32,912 nucleotides of DNA from Lachnospiraceae bacterium (GCA_021153325.1 JAGKTQ010000025.1:1-32912); one strand, 5' to 3'; positions 8,064 through 16,555 are shown, counted from the first letter of the stretch. Numbers and translations are program-made. The notes: generated from the sequence alone by a model not told the origin.

Positions 8064-9032
8064 ATGAAAATAAAAATAAAAGAAATGACTTATGATAAGG
8101 TGCTTAGTGCGAAACCTTATGTGCATGAAAAAGTAAGAAAGCAAAGTGCTTTTTTTCGTTGGCTGATGAGGTGGTTATCAGTACTTGATCTACTTAGGGT
8201 ACGGTTTCAATACAAAAAGATTGGAATGGAAAAGCTCTTGCCAGGTCAACCATGTTTGATCTTAATGAATCATTCCTGTTTTTTAGATATGGAAATCATA
8301 GCAAAACTTTTTTATGACCGTCCATATCATATTGTTTGTACATTGGATGGATTTGTAGGAAAGAAATGGTTAATGAAAACTATAGGATGTATTCCCACAC
8401 AAAAATTTATATCTGATCCAGTTCTTGTGAGGGATATGGTATATGCGGTAAGGAATTTAAAGAGTTCTATTGTTATGTATCCGGAAGCAAGCTATAGTTT
8501 TGACGGAACAGCAACATCATTGCCTGAGAGTATAGGAAAATGCGTAAAACTTCTTCAAGTTCCGGTTATAATGGTTCGGACATATGGTGCATTTTTAAGA
8601 AATCCTTTATACAATGGTTTACAGAACAGAAAGATGAAAGTAAGCGCAGAGGTGGAATATTTATTATCACCGGAAGATATAAAAGAAAAGTCAGCCGAAG
8701 AAATCAAAAATATATTGGATAAGCAATTTACTTTTGATCATTTCCGTTGGCAGCAGGAAAATAATATAAAGATCGATGAAGAATTTCGTGCTGATAATTT
8801 GAACCGAGTATTATATAAATGTCCGCATTGTCTTGCAGAAGGAAAAATGCATGGAAAAGGTATTTATATCACTTGTGAAAGCTGTGGGAAAAAATATGAA
8901 CTTACAGAATATGGATTTATGCAGGCAGTAGAAGGAGAAACAGAAATTTCTCATATTCCGGATTGGTATCGTTGGGAAAGAGAGTGTGTGAAAAAGGAAA
9001 TCTACGTCACTCTAAAGAGGGATTTCTATTGA
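8064..9032 (+). CDS. PlsC-like 1-acylglycerol-3-phosphate acyltransferase with zinc ribbon, C-terminus frameshifted
   Basis: The N-terminal domain is a glycerolipid acyltransferase: NHSCFLD (N69, H70, D75) is the HX4D catalytic motif and PEASYSFDG (140-148) occupies the usual EGTR substrate-binding position. A zinc ribbon follows, with CPHC at 253-256 and CESC at 271-274. Family members of this layout act on lyso-phosphatidate at the membrane. Residue 310 onward begins KK at an A5 run (8991-8995), after which this frame ends abruptly in YVTLKRDFY. The sensible continuation is in the -1 frame (8996-9241). ATG 8064 follows GGGGGA at 3 nt; an upstream in-frame ATG at 8004 lies inside the previous gene. 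It is last in the PilZ operon. Confidence 0.8.
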   Translation: MKIKIKEMTYDKVLSAKPYVHEKVRKQSAFFRWLMRWLSVLDLLRVRFQYKKIGMEKLLPGQPCLILMNHSCFLDMEIIAKLFYDRPYHIVCTLDGFVGKKWLMKTIGCIPTQKFISDPVLVRDMVYAVRNLKSSIVMYPEASYSFDGTATSLPESIGKCVKLLQVPVIMVRTYGAFLRNPLYNGLQNRKMKVSAEVEYLLSPEDIKEKSAEEIKNILDKQFTFDHFRWQQENNIKIDEEFRADNLNRVLYKCPHCLAEGKMHGKGIYITCESCGKKYELTEYGFMQAVEGETEISHIPDWYRWERECVKKEIYVTLKRDFY

Positions 9033-9241
9033 CAGGTATGGATGGAAAACTGGATTACAGCCAGCCGCCGATTCACTCTTATAGTCTTTATTCCGATTTT
9101 TATTGGTATGAAATTGGTGATGTGATTTGTATTGGAGATAAAGAAAAACAATATTATTGTTTTCCAAAGGGAATGAAAGACATTGTAGCGAAGACAAGAC
9201 TTGCAACAGAAGAATTGTATAAAATTACAAAAGTTTCTTAA
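8996..9241 (+). pseudogene. Displaced C-terminal part of the acyltransferase (-1 frame)
   Basis: From 8996 the -1 frame reads GNLRHSKEGFLLTG, then YSLYSDFYWYEIGDVICIG, YYCFPKG and VAKTRLATEELYK. This is ordered, protein-like sequence that resembles, from memory, the C-terminal domain of related Lachnospiraceae acyltransferases. It has no ribosome site of its own and joins the upstream frame exactly at the A5 run. One extra A there would give a single protein of about 392 aa. It ends 2 nt before a terminator. Confidence 0.75.
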
Positions 9242-9243
9242 AG

Positions 9244-9272
9244 CTGTGGTAGAGTATTCTACCACAGTTTTG
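9244..9272 (+). terminator. Rho-independent terminator after the PilZ operon
   Basis: CTGTGGTAGA and TCTACCACAG form a perfect 10-bp stem with a GTAT loop, followed by TTTT. It separates the PilZ/HD-GYP/acyltransferase operon from fruK. Confidence 0.88.
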
Positions 9273-9314
9273 TCAATACTGGAAAGTATAGGGAGCAGAA
9301 AAGAGAGGTCTGAT

Positions 9315-10229
9315 ATGATTTATACTTTAACATTTAATCCGTCATTGGATTATATCGTAACAGTTTCTGATTTTACATGCGGAATTGTGAATCGAACGGA
9401 AGAAGAGATTATTTTTCCGGGAGGAAAAGGTATCAATGTTTCTATGGTGCTGAAAAATCTTGGATTCGAAAGTACAGCATTAGGCTATTATGCCGGATTT
9501 ACAGGAGATAAATTGAAAAGTCTTTTAGAAGAAAAAGGAATAAGAACAGATTTTATTTCCGTAAAGAGTGGTATGACAAGAATTAATGTAAAGATCCGTT
9601 CCAATCAGGAATCAGAAATTAATGCACAGGGACCGGCTATCAGTGAAGAAGATATTCAAAAGCTTTATGAAAAATTGGATGGTTTGGTGGATGGCGATAT
9701 TTTAGTTATGGCGGGAAGTATTCCTGCTATTATGCCACAAACGATCTATATGGATATTATGAAGCATTTACAGGAAAAGAAATTGAAAATAGTAGTAGAT
9801 GCCACAAAAGAGCTTTTAATAAATGTATTACCTTTTTGTCCATTTTTGATCAAGCCGAATAATTATGAGCTTGGAGAAATCTTTCATGTAGAGATAAAAG
9901 AAAAAACAGATGTGATTCATTATGCAAAGCAATTACAGGAAAAAGGGGCAAGAAATGTCTTAGTGTCTATGGCAGGAGAAGGCGCTGTTCTTGTTGCAGA
10001 AGATGGAAATGTTTATCAGGCAGAAGCACCAAAAGGAACGGTTATAAATTCTGTTGGAGCTGGGGATTCTATGGTTGCAGGGTTTTTAGCAGGTTATCTG
10101 GAAGAAGAAAATTATGAAAAGGCTTTTAAAATGGGGTTATATACAGGAAGTGCATCTGCATTTTCTAAGGAACTTGCTACGAAAGAAGAAGTGTTAACGT
10201 TGTGGGATACAAATGAAAAGAATAGGTAG
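9315..10229 (+). CDS. fruK: 1-Phosphofructokinase (PfkB family)
   Basis: This 304-aa ribokinase-fold kinase phosphorylates fructose 1-phosphate to fructose 1,6-bisphosphate. It begins MIYTLTFNPSLDYIV, has the sugar-binding GGKGINVS near residue 39 and the PfkB signature GAGDS at 248-252 with catalytic D251. The start is ATG 9315, preceded by AGAGAGG at 6 nt; longer in-frame starts read into the terminator stem and have no ribosome site. It is first of four PTS genes (fruK, fruA, ptsH, ptsI). The DeoR-type regulator fruR often found upstream is absent and no convincing promoter is seen in the 42 nt between terminator and start. Tagatose-6-phosphate kinase is the alternative, less likely given the neighbours. 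Confidence 0.93.
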   Translation: MIYTLTFNPSLDYIVTVSDFTCGIVNRTEEEIIFPGGKGINVSMVLKNLGFESTALGYYAGFTGDKLKSLLEEKGIRTDFISVKSGMTRINVKIRSNQESEINAQGPAISEEDIQKLYEKLDGLVDGDILVMAGSIPAIMPQTIYMDIMKHLQEKKLKIVVDATKELLINVLPFCPFLIKPNNYELGEIFHVEIKEKTDVIHYAKQLQEKGARNVLVSMAGEGAVLVAEDGNVYQAEAPKGTVINSVGAGDSMVAGFLAGYLEEENYEKAFKMGLYTGSASAFSKELATKEEVLTLWDTNEKNR

Positions 10230-10287
10230 TTAAAAATCGGGAAAAGATACTTATGCCGGATAAAATATGCAGGAAATGAGGTTCATC

Positions 10288-12201
10288 ATGAGAATCAGAG
10301 AATTATTGGCAGTTGAAAGTATTGAATTAAATGGAAAAGCAAACGGAAAAAAAGCAGTTCTTGATAAAATGATAGATTTGATGGCAAAAAGCGGAAAAAT
10401 AAAAGATATTGATGTTTATCGCAAAGGAGTTTATGCCAGAGAGGAAGAGAGTACAACAGGAATTGGAGAAGGAATTGCTATCCCTCACTGTAAATCCGAT
10501 GCCGTGATAAGACCGGGGCTTGCGGCAATGGTAGTACCAAATGGTGTAGATTTTGATTCCTTAGATGGGAAAAAAGTCAACTTAATCTTCCTGATCGCAG
10601 CACCAAATACAGAAGATAATGTACACCTACAGGTTCTGAGTAAATTATCGGTATTATTGATGGATGAAAACTTTACGAATAATTTGAAAAAAGCAAGGTC
10701 AGTAGAGGAATTTTTAAATGTTATTGATCTGGCAGAAGAGCAAAAAGATGAACGGGAAAAAGCAACACAACAAGAAAAAATGCAAGGCAGCGGCGGCAAA
10801 TTTATTGTTGCAGTGACAGGATGTCCTACAGGAATTGCACATACTTATATGGCGGCAGAAAGTTTGGAAAAGAAAGCAAAGGAATTAGGTTGTCGTATTA
10901 AAGTAGAAACAAGGGGGTCCGGCGGAGCAAAAAATGTACTGACAAAGGCAGAAATTGCAGAGGCAGATTGCATTATTGTAGCAGCAGATACACAAGTGCC
11001 TATGGAACGTTTCCATGGAAAACCAGTGATTCAATGCAAAGTAGCTGATGGTATCAGCAAAGCGGAAGAGCTTCTTACAAAAGCAACAAGTGGAAAAGCC
11101 GCGTTATATCACGGTGAAGGCAATGTAGAAGAAAGCGATAGTGAAGAAAAGGACAGTTTGGGGCATCAGATTTATAAAAATCTCATGAATGGTGTTTCCC
11201 ACATGCTTCCTTTTGTTGTAGGCGGTGGTATTTTAATTGCCATTGCATTTTTAATTGATGGATTTGCAGTAGATCTAAATGCTCTTCCTTTAGAAGAAAG
11301 AGCAAATTTTGGTACGATCACACCGCTCGCAGCGATGTTTAAAGCTATTGGTGGAACCGCATTTAGTTTCATGCTGCCGATACTGGCAGGCTTTATTGCC
11401 ATGAGTATTGCAGATCGTCCAGGACTTGCAGTTGGTTTTGTAGGCGGGGCAATTGCTGCAAATGGAACATCCGGTTTTCTTGGTGCACTGATAGCAGGTT
11501 TTCTGGCAGGATATACCGTAAGATTATTAAAAAAAATCTTTGATAAACTTCCAGAAAGTTTAGAAGGAATAAAGCCGGTACTTCTTTACCCTCTATTTGG
11601 TATTTTGCTTGTAGGTGTGATCATGACTTATTTGATAGAACCACCTATCGGTGCATTGAATACAATGCTGAATAATGGATTGAACAGTCTGAATGGTGCA
11701 AGTGCTGTCTTTTTGGGAATATTACTTGGAGGAATGATGGCTGTAGATATGGGTGGTCCGGTAAATAAAGCCGCTTATGTATTTGGTACAGCATCTATTG
11801 CCGCTGGAAATTATAATATTATGGCTGCAGTTATGGTCGGTGGTATGATTCCTCCGCTTGGTATCGCTTTGGCTACATTGTTTTTCAAAAAAAAGTTTAC
11901 AACAGAAGAAAGAAAAGCAGGCCCAACAAACTTTATTATGGGATTATCTTTTATTACAGAAGGTGCAATACCCTTTGCAGCATCTGATCCGCTTCGTGTA
12001 TTGCCAGCTTGTGTAGCAGGTTCTGCAGTGGCAGGTGCATTATCTATGGCATTTAACTGTACTTTGATGGCACCTCATGGAGGAATTTTTGTATTTCTGA
12101 CAGTGGGAAATCCATTGATGTATTTCATAGCGTTAGCAGCAGGTTCCGTGGTAGCATGTATATTACTTGGCGTATTGAAAAAAGAAGTGGAGGCAAAATG
12201 A
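10288..12201 (+). CDS. fruA: PTS fructose transporter EIIABC
   Basis: This 637-aa fused permease takes up fructose and releases fructose 1-phosphate. The EIIA domain spans about residues 1-145 with phospho-histidine H67 in GIAIPHCKSD. EIIB spans about 170-270 with phospho-cysteine C179 in VTGCPTGIAHTYMAAE. EIIC, with roughly eight to ten membrane segments, fills the rest from GVSHMLPFVVGGGILIAIAF. ATG 10288 has TGAGG at 6 nt; in-frame ATGs at 10267 and 10276 are poorly placed. The stop overlaps the HPr start (ATGA), showing translational coupling. Confidence 0.95.
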   Translation: MRIRELLAVESIELNGKANGKKAVLDKMIDLMAKSGKIKDIDVYRKGVYAREEESTTGIGEGIAIPHCKSDAVIRPGLAAMVVPNGVDFDSLDGKKVNLIFLIAAPNTEDNVHLQVLSKLSVLLMDENFTNNLKKARSVEEFLNVIDLAEEQKDEREKATQQEKMQGSGGKFIVAVTGCPTGIAHTYMAAESLEKKAKELGCRIKVETRGSGGAKNVLTKAEIAEADCIIVAADTQVPMERFHGKPVIQCKVADGISKAEELLTKATSGKAALYHGEGNVEESDSEEKDSLGHQIYKNLMNGVSHMLPFVVGGGILIAIAFLIDGFAVDLNALPLEERANFGTITPLAAMFKAIGGTAFSFMLPILAGFIAMSIADRPGLAVGFVGGAIAANGTSGFLGALIAGFLAGYTVRLLKKIFDKLPESLEGIKPVLLYPLFGILLVGVIMTYLIEPPIGALNTMLNNGLNSLNGASAVFLGILLGGMMAVDMGGPVNKAAYVFGTASIAAGNYNIMAAVMVGGMIPPLGIALATLFFKKKFTTEERKAGPTNFIMGLSFITEGAIPFAASDPLRVLPACVAGSAVAGALSMAFNCTLMAPHGGIFVFLTVGNPLMYFIALAAGSVVACILLGVLKKEVEAK

Positions 12202-12455
12202 AAGAATTTAAATATATCATTAAAGATAAAGAAGGTATTCACGCAAGACCAGCAGGTCTACTCGTGAAAGCAGCAGCAGTTTTTCCCTGCACTGTAACGA
12301 TATGCAAAGGAGAAAAAGAAGTAGATGCAAAGCGTATTTTCGGAGTAATGGGACTTGGCGCAAAATGTGGAGAAGAAATTACGATTAAGGCAGATGGAGA
12401 AAAGGAAGAAGAAGCAATAAAGGAATTAAGCAAGTTTTTAGAAGAAAATCTGTAA
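12198..12455 (+). CDS. ptsH: HPr-family phosphocarrier protein without Ser46
   Basis: The 85-aa protein relays phosphate from enzyme I to the EIIA domain. The active-site His15 is in GIHARPAG. At the position of regulatory Ser46 the sequence is AKRIFGVMGLG, with Arg46, so HPr kinase could not phosphorylate it in the usual way and it should not serve as a CcpA co-repressor. ATG 12198 overlaps the fruA stop and has GTGGAGG upstream. It lies between EIIABC and enzyme I, so it may be a fructose-dedicated HPr, or the only HPr if none exists elsewhere. A longer in-frame ATG at 12156 inside fruA is rejected. Confidence 0.93.
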   Translation: MKEFKYIIKDKEGIHARPAGLLVKAAAVFPCTVTICKGEKEVDAKRIFGVMGLGAKCGEEITIKADGEKEEEAIKELSKFLEENL

Positions 12456-12492
12456 ATTAAAGTTTGGTAGAGAGCAGTGCGGAGGAAATGGT

Positions 12493-14127
12493 ATGGTATT
12501 GAAAGGAAAAAGCGTATTTGGTGGCATTGCCATAGGAAGGCTGGCTGTCTATAAGAAAAAGGATACGCAGGTAAAACGTATTAAAATAGCAGATAAGAAG
12601 GCAGAGATAGAGCGTTTTGTCTCTGCCAGAGAAACAGCAAAGGAGCAGCTTGCCAGACTTTACGAAAAAGCACTAAAAGAAGTTGGCGAAGTAAATGCTA
12701 TGATTTTTGAAGTCCACCAGATGATGTTAGATGATATGGACTATAATGAGTCCATTTCTAATATGATTCAGACACAGGAAGTCAATGCGGAATTTGCTGT
12801 TGCGTCAGCTAGTGATAATTTTTCAAAAATGTTTGCAGCAATGGAAGATGAGTATATGAAAGAACGTGCTGCGGATGTGAAAGATATCAGCAACCGGGTG
12901 ATCTCTATTTTGCAGGGAACAGTAGATGGTACTGCAATCGGAGAGGAACCGGTCATTTTACTGGCAGATGATCTGGCACCAAGCGAAACGGTACAGCTGG
13001 ATAAATCCAAAGTACTTTCTTTTGTGACTCAATATGGCTCTACCAATTCTCACACTGCAATTCTTGCAAGAACGATGAATATTCCGGCACTGATAGGAAT
13101 TGATTTAAATAATGCGGATGAAATGAACGGAAAATGGGGAATTGTGGACGGATATCATGGAACTCTTTATGTAGATCCCGATATAGAAACTCTTTCCAAA
13201 TATGAAAAGATGAAAGAAGAGGAAGAACATAAAAAAAGACTTCTTCTGGAGTTAAAGGGGAAAGAAAATGTTACTTTAGATGGGCGTAAGATCCATCTTT
13301 ACGCTAATATAGGAAGTGTAGCAGATGTAGCAAATGTACTAGCTAATGATGCGGATGGAATTGGACTGTTCCGCAGTGAATTTTTATATTTGGAGTCACA
13401 GAATTATCCAACAGAAGAAGCACAGTTCGCTGCATATAAAACGGTGGCAGAAAATATGGCAGGCAAAAAAGTCATTATCCGTACGCTGGATATTGGTGCG
13501 GATAAGCAGGTTGATTATTTTGATATGGAAAAGGAAGAAAATCCGGCGATGGGATATCGTGCTATTCGTATATGCCTGGATAGAAAAGAGATTTTCAAGA
13601 CGCAGCTTCGTGCTATTTACAGGGCAAGCTATTATGGTACGATTTCCATTATGTTCCCTATGATCATTTCCGTGAAAGAAGTAAAGCAGATCAAGGAAAT
13701 GATTGCCGAAGTAAAGGCAGAACTGGATGAAGAAGGACTTCCTTACAAAGATGTTGAAACAGGTATTATGATTGAAACTCCGGCAGCAGTGTTGATCAGT
13801 GACCTTTTGGCAAAGGAAGTGGATTTTTTTTCTATTGGAACAAACGACCTGACGCAGTATACTTTAGCAATCGACAGGCAGAATCCAAAACTGGATGACA
13901 TTTATGATGCACATCATGAAGCAATACTTAGGATGTTGAAAATAGTTGTGGACAATGGGCATAAAGAGGGCTGTTGGGTCGGTATATGTGGAGAACTTGG
14001 AGCAGATACGACATTGACAGAAACTTTCTTAAAGATGGGATTCGATGAATTGTCTGTATCGCCATCTATGGTTTTAAAAGTAAGGGATAAAATCAGAAAT
14101 CTGAATTTATCAGAAAGAGATGTATAA
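12493..14127 (+). CDS. ptsI: PTS enzyme I (phosphoenolpyruvate-protein phosphotransferase)
   Basis: This 544-aa cytoplasmic enzyme transfers phosphate from PEP to HPr. The N-terminal domain includes the helical HPr-binding part and the phospho-histidine H187 in GSTNSHTAILARTMN. The PEP-binding TIM barrel has GIGLFRSEFLY, IIRTLDIGADK, NPAMGYRAIRI, FFSIGTNDLTQY and the C-terminal GICGELGAD with the catalytic Cys. Length is close to the usual 570 aa. GGAGG lies 7 nt before the start. It ends the fru operon, 37 nt after ptsH. Confidence 0.96.
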   Translation: MVLKGKSVFGGIAIGRLAVYKKKDTQVKRIKIADKKAEIERFVSARETAKEQLARLYEKALKEVGEVNAMIFEVHQMMLDDMDYNESISNMIQTQEVNAEFAVASASDNFSKMFAAMEDEYMKERAADVKDISNRVISILQGTVDGTAIGEEPVILLADDLAPSETVQLDKSKVLSFVTQYGSTNSHTAILARTMNIPALIGIDLNNADEMNGKWGIVDGYHGTLYVDPDIETLSKYEKMKEEEEHKKRLLLELKGKENVTLDGRKIHLYANIGSVADVANVLANDADGIGLFRSEFLYLESQNYPTEEAQFAAYKTVAENMAGKKVIIRTLDIGADKQVDYFDMEKEENPAMGYRAIRICLDRKEIFKTQLRAIYRASYYGTISIMFPMIISVKEVKQIKEMIAEVKAELDEEGLPYKDVETGIMIETPAAVLISDLLAKEVDFFSIGTNDLTQYTLAIDRQNPKLDDIYDAHHEAILRMLKIVVDNGHKEGCWVGICGELGADTTLTETFLKMGFDELSVSPSMVLKVRDKIRNLNLSERDV

Positions 14128-14202
14128 TTCTCTTTATCGCATTTACAACAGAATACAACAAATTTATGTCACCTTATATGTACGCAAAGATAGACAAAAT
14201 AT

Positions 14203-14253
14203 ACCTCCTTTTCCATAAGCAATTATGCTTTGAAAGAGGAGGTTTCATTTTGT
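14203..14253. terminator. Bidirectional terminator between ptsI and murG
   Basis: ACCTCC at 14203-14208 pairs with GGAGGT at 14238-14243, the stem extending through a T-rich/A-rich inner part. TTCATTTTG follows on + and ATATTTTG on minus. It sits between two convergent genes. Confidence 0.75.
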
Positions 14254-14255
14254 TA

Positions 14256-15314
14256 TTAATATTCTGTAATAAGATTTAAGATCGTATCGATAGAATTTAA
14301 CTGGTTACTTCTGCTCATAGCTTCGATATATGTCTGTTTTGTAAAATACAATTCATGTACTTTTTCTACTAACAGATTTTCTGTCAGATCGTCTTCATCC
14401 AGAACCATACTAAAGCCCTGCTCAGCAAAAGATTTTGCATTTAATATCTGATCGCCACGGCTGGAAGCTGCAGGAAGCGGAATCAGGATATTCGGTTTTT
14501 TCAATGCTAAAAGTTCGCAGATGGCATTTGCTCCAGCACGGGAAATTACCACATCTGCCATAGCAAAAACATCTTTTAGCTCAGCCTTCAGATATTCAAA
14601 TTGTTTATAACCTTCCACATTCAGTAAAAGATTATCTACTTTTTCTTTCCCACAAAGGTGTACGACCTGAAAATCTTCCAAAAGCTTCGGAAGAGCTTGT
14701 CGTACCGTCTGATTGATTGCATTTGCACCAAGGCTTCCACCGATCACCATTACAACCGGCTTATTTGCTGTAAAGCCACACATATCAAGAGCAGCCACTT
14801 TATTACCCTTTGCCAGTTCCTCGCGAATAGGAGAACCGGTTAAAACTGCTTTTTCTTCGGGAAGGAGCTTCATCGTTTCCGGGAAATTACAGCAGACCTT
14901 TTTGGCTACAGGAATACATAATTTATTAGCTAATCCCGGTGTCATGTCAGACTCATGTATAATGCAGGGAATACCGAGTGAAGCCGCTGCACGAACAACA
15001 GGAACACTAACAAAACCACCCTTTGAAAATACAACATCCGGTTTGATTTCTTTTAATTTCTTTCTGGCTTCGGAATAACCCTTTACAACTCGGAATGGGT
15101 CACTGAAGTTTTTCGGATCGAAATATCTACGGAACTTACCGGTAGCAATACCAAAATACGGTATGTCAAAATCAGCAATAAGTTTTTTCTCTATACCATC
15201 ATAAGAACCAAAATAATAAATTTCATAGCCTAATTCTCTCAGTTTAGGAATCAAAGCAATATTCGGTGTTACATGTCCGGCTGTGCCGCCACCTGTCAAA
15301 ACAATTTTCTTCAT
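14256..15314 (-). CDS. murG: MurG-type UDP-GlcNAc:lipid I N-acetylglucosaminyltransferase
   Basis: This 352-aa GT28 glycosyltransferase would convert lipid I to lipid II on the inner face of the membrane. It begins MKKIVLTGGGTAGHVTPN, with the glycine-rich loop, and has SKGGFVSVPVV, IHESDMTPGLAN, the second G loop VIGGSLGAN and the donor-binding ISRAGANAICELLALKKPNILIPLP. ATG 15314 has AGAGG upstream; longer in-frame starts overlap the neighbouring gene. It is not in a dcw cluster but follows a TSCPD gene, so it may be a second MurG paralogue of the kind seen in several Firmicutes rather than the main one. The family call is secure, the paralogue question is open. Confidence 0.9.
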   Translation of the reverse strand: MKKIVLTGGGTAGHVTPNIALIPKLRELGYEIYYFGSYDGIEKKLIADFDIPYFGIATGKFRRYFDPKNFSDPFRVVKGYSEARKKLKEIKPDVVFSKGGFVSVPVVRAAASLGIPCIIHESDMTPGLANKLCIPVAKKVCCNFPETMKLLPEEKAVLTGSPIREELAKGNKVAALDMCGFTANKPVVMVIGGSLGANAINQTVRQALPKLLEDFQVVHLCGKEKVDNLLLNVEGYKQFEYLKAELKDVFAMADVVISRAGANAICELLALKKPNILIPLPAASSRGDQILNAKSFAEQGFSMVLDEDDLTENLLVEKVHELYFTKQTYIEAMSRSNQLNSIDTILNLITEY

Positions 15315-15367
15315 GTCTTCCTCTTTCCGCATATTGCATTTTCTGCAATAGTGCACTATGAAAAAAT

Positions 15368-15607
15368 TTATCCAATCATGGATTCTAAAGCTTTTGCCAA
15401 CTGATCCGGGCAAGAAGTGGCTTTCATTCCGCAACGGATTCCTTTTAATTTTGCAATTGCATCTTCTGCCTTCATTCCAGCAACAAGACTGGAAATTCCC
15501 TGAAGGTTTCCATTACATCCACCTGTAAATTTTACAGATTCAATGATTCCATCTTTTAATTCTACATCAATAGCACTTGAGCAGGTGCCGCTTGTTTTAT
15601 AAACCAT
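15368..15607 (-). CDS. TSCPD-domain protein (TIGR03905-like)
   Basis: This is a 79-aa protein with four cysteines at conserved places: GTCSSAI, GGCNGN, GIRCGMKATSCPDQ. The last contains the TSCPD signature. Such domains also occur at the C-terminus of class II ribonucleotide reductases; the stand-alone form has no established function, and metal binding by the cysteines is plausible. It is transcribed from an extended -10 promoter at 15654 and murG follows after 53 nt, so they are probably co-transcribed. Confidence 0.85.
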   Translation of the reverse strand: MVYKTSGTCSSAIDVELKDGIIESVKFTGGCNGNLQGISSLVAGMKAEDAIAKLKGIRCGMKATSCPDQLAKALESMIG

Positions 15608-15653
15608 TTTATATCATATCCTTTCTACCAAGAATCTAACTTACTAAAAAAGG

Positions 15654-15682
15654 ATTATAGCAGAAAAACTTGGTATTTTCCA
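15654..15682 (-). promoter_or_regulatory. Promoter for the TSCPD-murG pair
   Basis: On the minus strand TGCTATAAT is an extended -10 (TATAAT at 15659-15654) with TGGAAA 17 bp upstream as a 4-of-6 -35. It lies 46 nt before the TSCPD start. Confidence 0.65.
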
Positions 15683-15737
15683 GTAGTTCGAGTAAACTCC
15701 TGACGAAATATGTAAAGCAATTAAGTGCCCTGCCATA

Positions 15738-15766
15738 TTGTGAAAAAAAATAGAATCCTTTATACT
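15738..15766 (+). promoter_or_regulatory. Promoter for the membrane protein at 15842
   Basis: TTGTGA and TATACT are separated by exactly 17 bp, 75 nt before the gene. It faces away from the minus-strand promoter at 15654-15682. Confidence 0.6.
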
Positions 15767-15841
15767 GAAAAAGCAAATCCGAGGATATGTGTAAAAGGAT
15801 AGAAAATATGTGCAGAAAGGTGTAGAAAAGGGGAAAAATAA

Positions 15842-16480
15842 ATGAAACAATTTTTTGTGCAGCACTTACTGATCGCAACGGTGATGGTACTGTTAGTAGT
15901 ATTGAGCATTATCTGCCAGATTATAATAGGGGTCTTATACCAAAATATGATTCAAGAGACAGATAATATGTCATCTACGGAAAATAAACTTTTAAAACAA
16001 TGTAAATTAAAATTTGCAAATTGCTTTCAATTGAATGCAGGAGTTTCTAATATACCGGTCTTTGTAGATAAATTTCTTAACAGAATTCACTTTTTTGGGA
16101 TGACCTTTTCCGGTCTTCATCATCTTTCCGGGCAACTTATGCTGCTTTCTGTGTTTGCGGGAGGTATCGGGGTATGCAAAGGAATTGCCGAAGGAGAGTC
16201 CATCAGACAAATATTGCCGTTCTACATTTTCAGCTTTTTTGGACTATATTTGTATTTTTCCATAACTTCGTTTATTGATATGCAGGCAAAACATAGAATC
16301 TTAAAAACAAATCTGATCGATTATCTTGAAAATCATATGGTGAACCGCCTGAGCATGAATATAGAGGAAGCAGAACAGCTTAATGAAATAGAAAAAAAAG
16401 AAAAACCAGTTAAAATAAAAGGCTTTGGAAAGGCAGAACAGGAAGAACTGGAGGAGCTTTTGAAAGAGTTTCTTGTGTAA
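15842..16480 (+). CDS. Hypothetical membrane protein, three predicted TM segments
   Basis: I do not recognise this 212-aa protein. It has a strongly hydrophobic N-terminal helix (about residues 9-33, LLIATVMVLLVVLSIICQIII), a Cys-containing extra-membrane stretch of about 60 residues, two further hydrophobic segments (about 98-118 and 124-148) and a charged, Glu/Lys-rich C-terminal tail of about 50 residues ending EELEELLKEFLV. AGGGG lies 8 nt before the ATG. It stands alone between divergent murG and pgi with its own promoter. The length, ribosome site and ordered hydrophobicity support a real gene. Confidence 0.8.
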   Translation: MKQFFVQHLLIATVMVLLVVLSIICQIIIGVLYQNMIQETDNMSSTENKLLKQCKLKFANCFQLNAGVSNIPVFVDKFLNRIHFFGMTFSGLHHLSGQLMLLSVFAGGIGVCKGIAEGESIRQILPFYIFSFFGLYLYFSITSFIDMQAKHRILKTNLIDYLENHMVNRLSMNIEEAEQLNEIEKKEKPVKIKGFGKAEQEELEELLKEFLV

Positions 16481-16526
16481 AAGGATTGTAAAATTTCTTT
16501 CAGGACAACATTTTCCTAGATACGCA

Positions 16527-16555
16527 TTGAAAAAGTGGAGAAATTTTGCTAAAAT
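16527..16555 (+). promoter_or_regulatory. pgi promoter
   Basis: TTGAAA, 17 bp, then TGCTAAAAT (extended -10 with TAAAAT at 16550-16555), 70 nt upstream of pgi. Confidence 0.75.

Noticed and set aside
8989..8996. Programmed -1 frameshift site in the acyltransferase
   Set aside because: The heptamer GAAAAAG lacks the first A of the strong A AAA AAG site, and only a 3-bp CTC/GAG hairpin follows; an indel in the A run is simpler.
15636..15878. Minus-strand open frames upstream of the membrane protein gene
   Set aside because: Phe/Ser/Leu-rich translation, no ribosome site, and overlap with two divergent promoters; these are chance frames in AT-rich DNA.
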